This document shows, piece after piece, positions 53,999-62,900 of a DNA stretch of 64,000 nt. Origin of the DNA: Sipunculus nudus (taxonomy: Eukaryota; Annelida; Sipuncula; Golfingiida; Sipunculidae). The notes under the pieces are model-generated. The model did not search any database, was not told the DNA's origin, and saw only the letters and a program-made list of their open reading frames with translations. A program made the translations under genes and the position numbers. The DNA lies in NCBI GenBank assembly GCA_026874595.1, contig CM049310.1:31191558-31255557 (forward strand), read 5' to 3'. Positions within the stretch are counted from its first letter, which is position 1. Each line of letters opens with the position of its first letter.

Positions 53999-56900
53999 GA
54001 AAGAAAGATGGAGAAAGAAAGAGAAAAAGCAGAGGAGAGAAAGAGAGAGAAAGAGAGACCTAGACTGCCAGAGAGAGAGAGAAAGAGAGGCTCTCTGGTA
54101 ATTACTGCCCGACCCAGCCTGACCCAGACACTCACAGTGGCAGTAGGTCAGACCTGAAGGTGTTATGTAACTGCCCAGTACACTGCATTTATACTGATCT
54201 GATGCAAACAATGAAGACATGGTACCTGGAAACTTGAATAAAATCTACAGTTTTTGATCAATTGGTTTCAAATTTCAGATTTTAACAGATGAAATGTTAA
54301 TGTGTACATGCTGTGAAAATTATATCCACAGCACTAACAGGAAAAATTTGAATATTTATATTTTTTTAAATGGTATCAGGAAAAAAAAAAGTATTCTCAG
54401 CTATAAAACTAATAAACATGTTAAAATTAATCCAAGGATCAAAACACCCAATATATCATACCAGGAGCAAACTGGAGTTGGGAATGTTTAATTTTATGAA
54501 CTGAAATAAAGGACCAGCAATATAAATTTTGATTATTTAGCCAGTCTCATGTAACAACTGATACAACCATGACTTATAAGTCAAACAAATTAAAATCTTT
54601 AATGAACACTTGTCTGAGTAATATTTTAAATTTTTGACATATTTATTTATTATTTTAATTTTGTAATAAATATAAATCAACAAGTTAAAGACCTGGAAAA
54701 GACCTGGAAATTTAGATTAATTTAATATAATCAACTGCATCCTTGTCTATCATTATCTTGCTTCATATAATCCCTAATAGTAAACCAATTTATTTTAATT
54801 ATTTATTTTTCATTTTTATGGTTGAAATGAAAAATACCCAATGGTGACTGCATGGTGTTATTTGAAATACAATTTTGGCCATCCATGGAAGATCCATAAA
54901 TGATCAGTAATTGCAAGGTAATCCCCTGTAACTCATAAACTATAAATTCCTTTTCCATTTATTTTTTTAAGTTCTTATCATAAACCAAATATTAAAAAAA
55001 AATTTTATTGTTATGTTTATGGCCTAAACAAATACTAGTGGAGGGGGTTGGACAGTTAGATCCAGTTGTAGCCACCCAAGAGCTGGCTGGCTGCAGAGTG
55101 CCTCGCTTCAAGCATGCATAATTGGCCTGAAAGGTCAATGTGGGGACATAAAAGAGGGGCTTCAGTACAGCCAAGGTGTGATATGGTCTCATAAAAACTT
55201 TCATAAAAGCTAGTTTTTGACTAATTCCTTTTATAACTTCAGAATTTAGAAGCTTAAATCCTTACCAGTGCAAGATATGAAAATTAAATCAACAGTGCTT
55301 ACAGGTAAAAAACATGCCATGGCCAAAGTTGGGCAAAATTTAAGGTACTGATTTTATATTTATGCTAATAACTTATAAAATTTGAAAAATTCAGAACTAA
55401 TTTTGGGAATACAATTGAATCTTGATTAAATAATGTTATATCCCTGGCAAAAAATGTCTACCTTCAGCAATTTTCATGTTAAGAGAGTAAATACATTTCT
55501 TGATTTTTTACAAAGTGCATTATGATTGGGCCTAGAACTTAAAACAATTACACGATACTGACATCATTTCTGGCATATGCATAGTGAATGTACAGAAAAA
55601 TATGTATATTATATATTATCAAAGTCAGATCAGTGGTTTTGATATTAGGCAATCTTAAAGTGTAACAATGGGGTTTAAATGGAAAAATGAAGTTTTTTCT
55701 TAATATCTCAAAGGAATGCAGTCCTAGTGACCAAACTTTTAGTATGGTAGAGGATTTGGGGGACATCTAACTGTATGCAAAATTTAAGGAACTTAGAGCT
55801 GAAGCTGGGGAGCTGAGCTCTAGTAAACTGCATAACACTAGCTTGGTGTAAAGAATATATGACATGGTGCTTTAAAACTTGAAAAAAATCTACAGTTTTT
55901 GATCAACTGGTTTCAAATTTTTTGTTTTAACAGTTGAAATGGTAACAAAAACATGCTTTGAAAATAAAATCCACAGCAGTTACAGGAAAAAAACGTGCCA
56001 TGGTCAAACTTGGGCAAAATTTAAGGTACCAATTTTATATTTTTGCCAATATTTAAAAAAATTTAACAGATTTTGATCTAATTTTTGGTATACAATTCAA
56101 TTTTGATTATTTAAAGTAGTATTACTGAAAAAAAATTCCTACATTTAACACTTTTCGTCTTAAGTGACAAAATATCTTTCCTCATTTTTTTACAAAGTCC
56201 ATTATATTTGGGCCCATAACTTTTTTAAATTAAATAATACTGACTTAATTTCTGGCATGTACATAGGAACCATATAGAGGAATATTTATGGTAAAAATGA
56301 AGAAAACCAGATGAGTGGTTTTGATATTAGGCAGTCCTGAAGTGTGAAAATAGATTTCTAATAAAAAATTGAGGTTTTTCCTTAATATCTTGAAGGAACG
56401 AAGTCATATTGACCCAATTTTTGCATGGTAGGGGATTTTGGGGACATCTAACTGTATGCCAAATTTCAGATTCGTAGGTCGAATGGTGTCGAAACATGCT
56501 AGTCTTACGGACGGACATCCAGACAGACAGACGGACGGACGGACGGACGGACGACGGACAATGGACCATGACTATAGCTCAGATGACTTATAGTCAGCTG
56601 AGCTAAAAATTTGGTCAACCATAACCTTCAGGAGAACTGAACTCGGTACAGTCTGTATTAAAAGAATATGGTCAACCATAATCTTCAGGAGTACTAGAAC
56701 TCTGTACAGTCTGTAATAAAAAAATTTGGTCAACCATAACCTTCAGGAGAACTGAACTCGGTACAGTCTGTAATAAAAGAATATGGTCAACCATAACCTT
56801 CAGGAGAACTGTAAACTCTGTACAGTCTGTAATAAAAGAATATCTCAACCATTATCTTCAGGAGAACTGGAACTCTATATGTTGAGATCATAGAAACAAA

Positions 56901-59900
56901 ACCACACAGACCAATAAGGCTTCAATACCTTTAAAGTTCATTTATAATGACCTGTTTCATCAGATCCACCTTTTTTCACAGATTTTTAAATACCCATGTA
57001 TGATGTAGTGAGCATTTCATTGAAGAAAACCTTATCTGAAGACCTTAATGCCACCATTGCTTTGGTTTGAGCACTTTTCTAATACAATCAACCAATTGCT
57101 ATTTCAAATAGTCCAAGAGGTGATCAGCCCTTCCTTTAATTTACTAAGGACAAACCTTACTTATCACAAAGGTTAAAACAGAAAATACACTGTATTATAA
57201 GAATCAGCCAACTTATTGTTATCACACTGAATAGCTACAAGCAAGTGCTGCTCTGCTGGCAGAATAATGAAGATGTAAAACTTACTGCAGCTGAGTTCAT
57301 CTTCTCCGTTTGTACACTCGTCAAAACCGTTACAGACCTGGTTTGCTCGGATGCATGTGTCATCATCACATGTGAAGGCCAAGGTTGGGTGACAAGCTGA
57401 AGTTGAAAAGATTCCCATAAAGTTTCAATTGCAACATTTTAAAAAGTTAAAGTTTGTAAAATACAATGTAATTATATAATGAAATGTACTCGAGGTAGAC
57501 ATCCTGTTGAAACTGAAATATAAGGATTCTTGCATTTTCTATAAAATTAACACCTTGGTGCAATCAGATTGATAAGTTATTCTGACTTGATACCAAATGA
57601 AAATCCACAAGAATTTTATAACTCACTGCAGTTAGCCGCTTCATCATCACCATCCGGACAGTCTTCAGTGCCATCACAGTACTTGAGAGCGTCCAGACAC
57701 AGACCCTGTTGACACTGAAATTCTCCACTGGCACAGGCTACAAAACCAAGAAATTATGCACTAAATCATACATTACAGAGATTTTTATCTCAAACTCAAG
57801 GAGCACTTTATTGATATTCTTCAGCAAGGAAAGCTAACCTGGAATTCCTGTCATGTAAAACATTAATGTATTTAGTGTAACAAGAAGCTCTAATACTTCA
57901 GCAAACAGACATTAAATCTGTTTTCAGGTATTGACTTTTTATTAGAGGAAAGACTCACAGCATGAAGCCTCATCACTGCCATCAGCACAGTCCAGGTTCC
58001 CATCACAAACCATACTGTTGTCCAAACAACGGCCAGAAGTGTTGCACGAGAACTCAAATGCAGAACAATCTGAGATGAAAAATAAATTAATTTTAGGAGT
58101 ACTGAAGTTTAGAAGTTAAATAAACACACTAATACAAACGATTAATGTAAAACCAACAACATAGAATAGTTTCCTTGGGCCATCCTTATAAAATTCTGTG
58201 TTGGGACTAACACTGGTCCACAAAATATCACCAGAAAAGGAGAAAAAACATTTACTTTTAAGGCAGGTTCTGAAATATATTGCACCTTTAAGTTTTCATA
58301 CGTAAACACAAGGGATTTTGTCTGGCTAAAAAACCAAAACACTGTCTATACATGCAAGTCATTTGTAAAGCCGATATTGCAGCAGTGTTCTAAAAAAAAA
58401 AAAAGGACAGAAAAGCTACAAATATGCAACCTAGAATGAAGAAAACTCTTTTGACAATACTGAAGTTCAGCAATAAAAAAGAACAATTAACAAACAAAAA
58501 AAAATGATCAAATGTAACACAGTTATCACATAATTTTCTTTTGAAAGCTGATTAAACAAATAAACAGAACCATGTCCATCAGTTTAGCCATAAATTCATA
58601 TGAAATTAATTATCTTTTTAATAGAAATTAACACATACAAAATTTGTAATACTTTGTGTACACTTGAGACATATTCCAATTCAAACAAGCATACATATGC
58701 ACTTCCAGTGTAAAAGATATTCCAGACATTTCAAACCATGTAAAGTAACTGGAATAATAATTATACCCTGTTTGCTTTAATACAACTGCTTGTTCTTCCA
58801 AATAACAGCAGCATTGTCCTGGCCTAATGGATACAATCCATTTCTGACATTTTAACCTTTTGATCTACCAGTTTATGACAGGCCGCAATGTAAGTTTCAA
58901 ATCAGTTTCACTTACCGCAGTTGAATTCATCACTCCAGTCCCCACAGTCATCATTTCTGTCACAACTTGCAGTCTTCGGAACACACTTGCCATTGTTACA
59001 GGAAAGGTGGAAGTCCTCAAGGCAAGCTTGGAGTAGAAAAATATGTTTATGTTAATCAACTGGTAAGCAATCTGAACACATGTAACATTCTAAGAAGGAA
59101 GTCTTTACTATATTAATAGTGATAACAGTAAGAGCTTTCCTGTGTTTTATCAGAAAATTAGATGTACCATCACAAAACTGAACACCATGTATACTTACTA
59201 CAGTTAGCATCCTCATCTGTTCCATCAGGACAATGAGGTGAACCATCACAAAACTCCACACCATCTATACTTACTACAGCTGGCATCCTCATCTGTTCCA
59301 TCAGGACACTGTGTTGTACCATCACAATACTGAACACCATGTATACCTACTACAGTTGGCATCCTCATCTGTTCAACCAGGACAGTATGGTGTACAATTA
59401 CAAGTGACCCATGGGTCATGACGCTCAGCTGACTGGGAAGAGATTTGCCAAAGGAAATTTTATCATCTGAATGGTAGTATTATCACCTGTTGGAATTTTA
59501 TGATTGTTGGTCGGTGATATATTGTTGTTGTTTGGGAGATCCAGGAGCTGCAGACTTGTTGATGATGATGTTACAATGGTTTATTCCTTTTTCTTCATGT
59601 ACAAAGTTTCTGTTATTCTTCTTGTGACTAAATTAATGATGATGACTTCACTTGCTGGTAATAATCCTAGCTATGTAAAATTTCTTCTATATCTAAATGC
59701 TTACTCCAAACTGTAACTTTTAACTTTTAACTTTAACTTTAACCTTAACTTTAACTGCCTGTCCCTGTCCTAGGTGACTCATATATATATAGAAAGTAAA
59801 GACAATACAAATAAATGAACATTTCTCACTCTTAGGTGAATTATACCTTGATGATTATTCTTCCTGTCAGTTTGCTAATCTTGATGTGCTAAGTGTCAAA

Positions 59901-62900
59901 GACAATTCAATAACCCTTGAGAGACTACCTTTACACTCTCACTAATTAACTCTTACATGAACATTTGTGTACATTCAACCATGAAAAGATTCCAGACACA
60001 TAATAATACATAATTGCTATAATAAATGTTATGATGGTAAATCTGTGAAATACCTGGATTGCTATATGGTATTGAACTAGCCATTTGAAATGTGTGAATG
60101 AAGTAATAATATATTTGTAATAATAAAATTATTAAGAACAATAATTATAGTTGTATCAATGAACTAAGTTAGGATTACTGATGGCTTTATCCTAAAGTTG
60201 ACATATTGGTTCTTGTTATCTAAAATCTTATTTTCAGTATTTTATTCCTTGGTAATAGTATATACCCGTTCAACTGAAGCATCAAACAGATTAACCAACA
60301 GACCAAGATTGTGACTGTATTTATATATCTCAAAAATAGAGAAAAAATGCATAAACTTAAAAAAAAAATACAGGTGGTTCCACCAGTCTGCAGAAACTAA
60401 TAAAAACACTTAATGGTCAATATCCATGCAAAGAATCATGGTGACCTCTGCATTAGTTGTTCAGATACTTCAGCTTTTGTATCAAATTTTCCATTTTTCT
60501 GAGGGATACTTCGGAGTCCTATAGCTTGAAGGATATGGGTAACAGAGACCTAATTTCAGGTTTCAACAGACACCTTTATGGGCCTCCTTGCATGACAAGA
60601 ATGAAGATTCTAGGTCCTGTTGTTACAATTTGTGCCACATTAACAGATGGCAGCATCCTTAAAGGTCTCAAAAATAGAGAAAAAAATTCGTAAAAAAAAA
60701 ACCGAACAAATACAGGTGGTGCCACCAGTCTGCAGAAACTGATGAAACACTCCATAATCAATATCCATGCAAAGAATCATGGTGATCTCTGCATTAGTTG
60801 TTCAGATACTTCAGCTTTTGTATCAAATTGTCCATTATTCTGAAGGATACTTCAGAGTCCTATAGCTTGAAGGATATGGGTAACAGAGACCTAATTTCAG
60901 GTTTCCATGGAGACTTTTCATGGGTCTCCCAGTGTGTCAAAAATGAAGATTCTAGATCCAGTTATTATGATTTGTGCCATGTTAACAGATGATCATATCT
61001 TTAAAGGTCTCAAAAACAGAGAAAAAAATTCGTAAAAAAACGCAAACAAATACAGGTGGTGCCACCAGTCTGCAGAAAATGATGAAACACTCCATGATCA
61101 ATATCCATACAAACAATTATGGTGATCTCTGCATTAGTTGCTCAGATACTTCAGCTTTTGTATCAATTTTTCCATTATTCTGAGCTGTACTATGGAGTGC
61201 CATAGCTCAATGGATATGGGTAACAGAGACCAAGTTTCAGGTTTCCATGGAAATTTTTTCCATGGACCTCTCAGAATGTAAAGTTACAAAATTCTAGGTC
61301 CAGTCGTTACGATTTGTACCCTGTTGACAGATAACTACATCCTTAAAGGTCTCCAAAATAGAGAAAAAAAAATTGTAAAAATTTGAAAAAAAAACCCAGG
61401 TGGCACCACCAGTCTGCAGGAACTGATAAACACCTCTTGATCAATATGTATGCCAAAAATCATGACCATCAGTGCTGTAGTTATTGAGATGTTGCAGTTT
61501 GTTTTTATCCTTATTTCAGGTTTCCATGGACACTTTTCATAGGTCTCTCACTGTGTGAGGAATGAAGATTCTAGGTCCAGTCTTTACAATTTGTGCCCTG
61601 TTGACAGATGTTCACAAAATTTTAACGGTCTCAAAAATAGAGAAAACAATTCGAAAATTGAAATATACAGATGGCGCCACCAGTCTGCAGACACTGAAGA
61701 AATATCTCATGATTAATATGTATGCAAAAAAAAAATGACCATCAGTGATGTAGTTAATGAGATATTGAAGTTTTTGTATGAAATTTTTGACTATTCTTGG
61801 GGGGGGGGGGGGGTTACTTTGGGGCCCCATAGCTCGAAGGATATGGGTAACATAGACCTAATTTCTGGTTTCCATGGAGACTTTTCATAGGTCTCTCAAT
61901 GTGTCAAGAATTAAGATTCTAGGTCCAGTCTTAACGATTTGTGCCCTGTTAACAGATGTTCACATTTTTAAAGGTCTCAAAAATAGAGAAAAAAATTTGT
62001 AAAAAATCGAAAAATACAGGTGGCGCCACCAGTCTGCAGACACTGAAGAAACATCTCATGATTAATATGTATGCAAAAATAAAAAGACCATCAGTGATGT
62101 AGTTAATGAGATATTGAAGTTTTTGTATGAAATTTTTGAATATTCTGGGGGGTACTTTGGGGCCCCATTGCTCAAAGGATATGGGTAACAGAGACCTAAT
62201 TTCTGGTTTCCAAGGAGATTTTTCATGGACCTCTCAGAATGTAAAGTAACAAGATTCTAGGTCCAGCGGGTACAATTTGTGCCAGGTTTACGGACAGACG
62301 GACGACGGACAAAGAGTGATCGCAATAGCTCAGATGACTTACAGTCAGATGAGCTAAAAAAATGAACACCATGTATAATTACTACAGTTGGCATCCTCAT
62401 TTGTTCCATCAGGACAGTGTGGTGTACCATCACAATACTGAACACCATGTATACTTACTACAGTTGGCATCCTCATCTGTTCCATCAGGGCAGTATGTTG
62501 TACCATCACAAAACTCCACACCATGTATACTTACTACAGTTGGCATCCTCATCTGTTTCATCAGGACAGTGTGGTGTACCATCACAATACTGAACACCAG
62601 GGATGCACACTCCAGATACTGGACAGCTCACTTGGTTCTCTGTGCAATCTAATAATAAAGAGGAGAAAATGTTTACCAACTGTTGCTCTATCTTATTCAC
62701 AACACTAAGTATGTTTCAGAGACTAGGGTCAATCCAGCTCAATCCAAGTCAGCAGTAATACATGCTACAAATAAATTTAAATACCTTTGAATAAAATATA
62801 ATTTATATAATTTTAACTTAACTTACTTATTGCACATTTATGAACTATTGTTCAGTTTTATTCACAATGCTTCAGGGTTGTCCAGCTCATACACTTATTC

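Noticed and set aside
53904-54220. RERERE/SLSLSL-rich ORFs on both strands
   Set aside because: They are translations of a GA microsatellite.
59713-59756. Telomere-like repeat (AACTTTAACCTTAAC)
   Set aside because: Short, irregular and not TTAGGG. It reads as a simple minisatellite.
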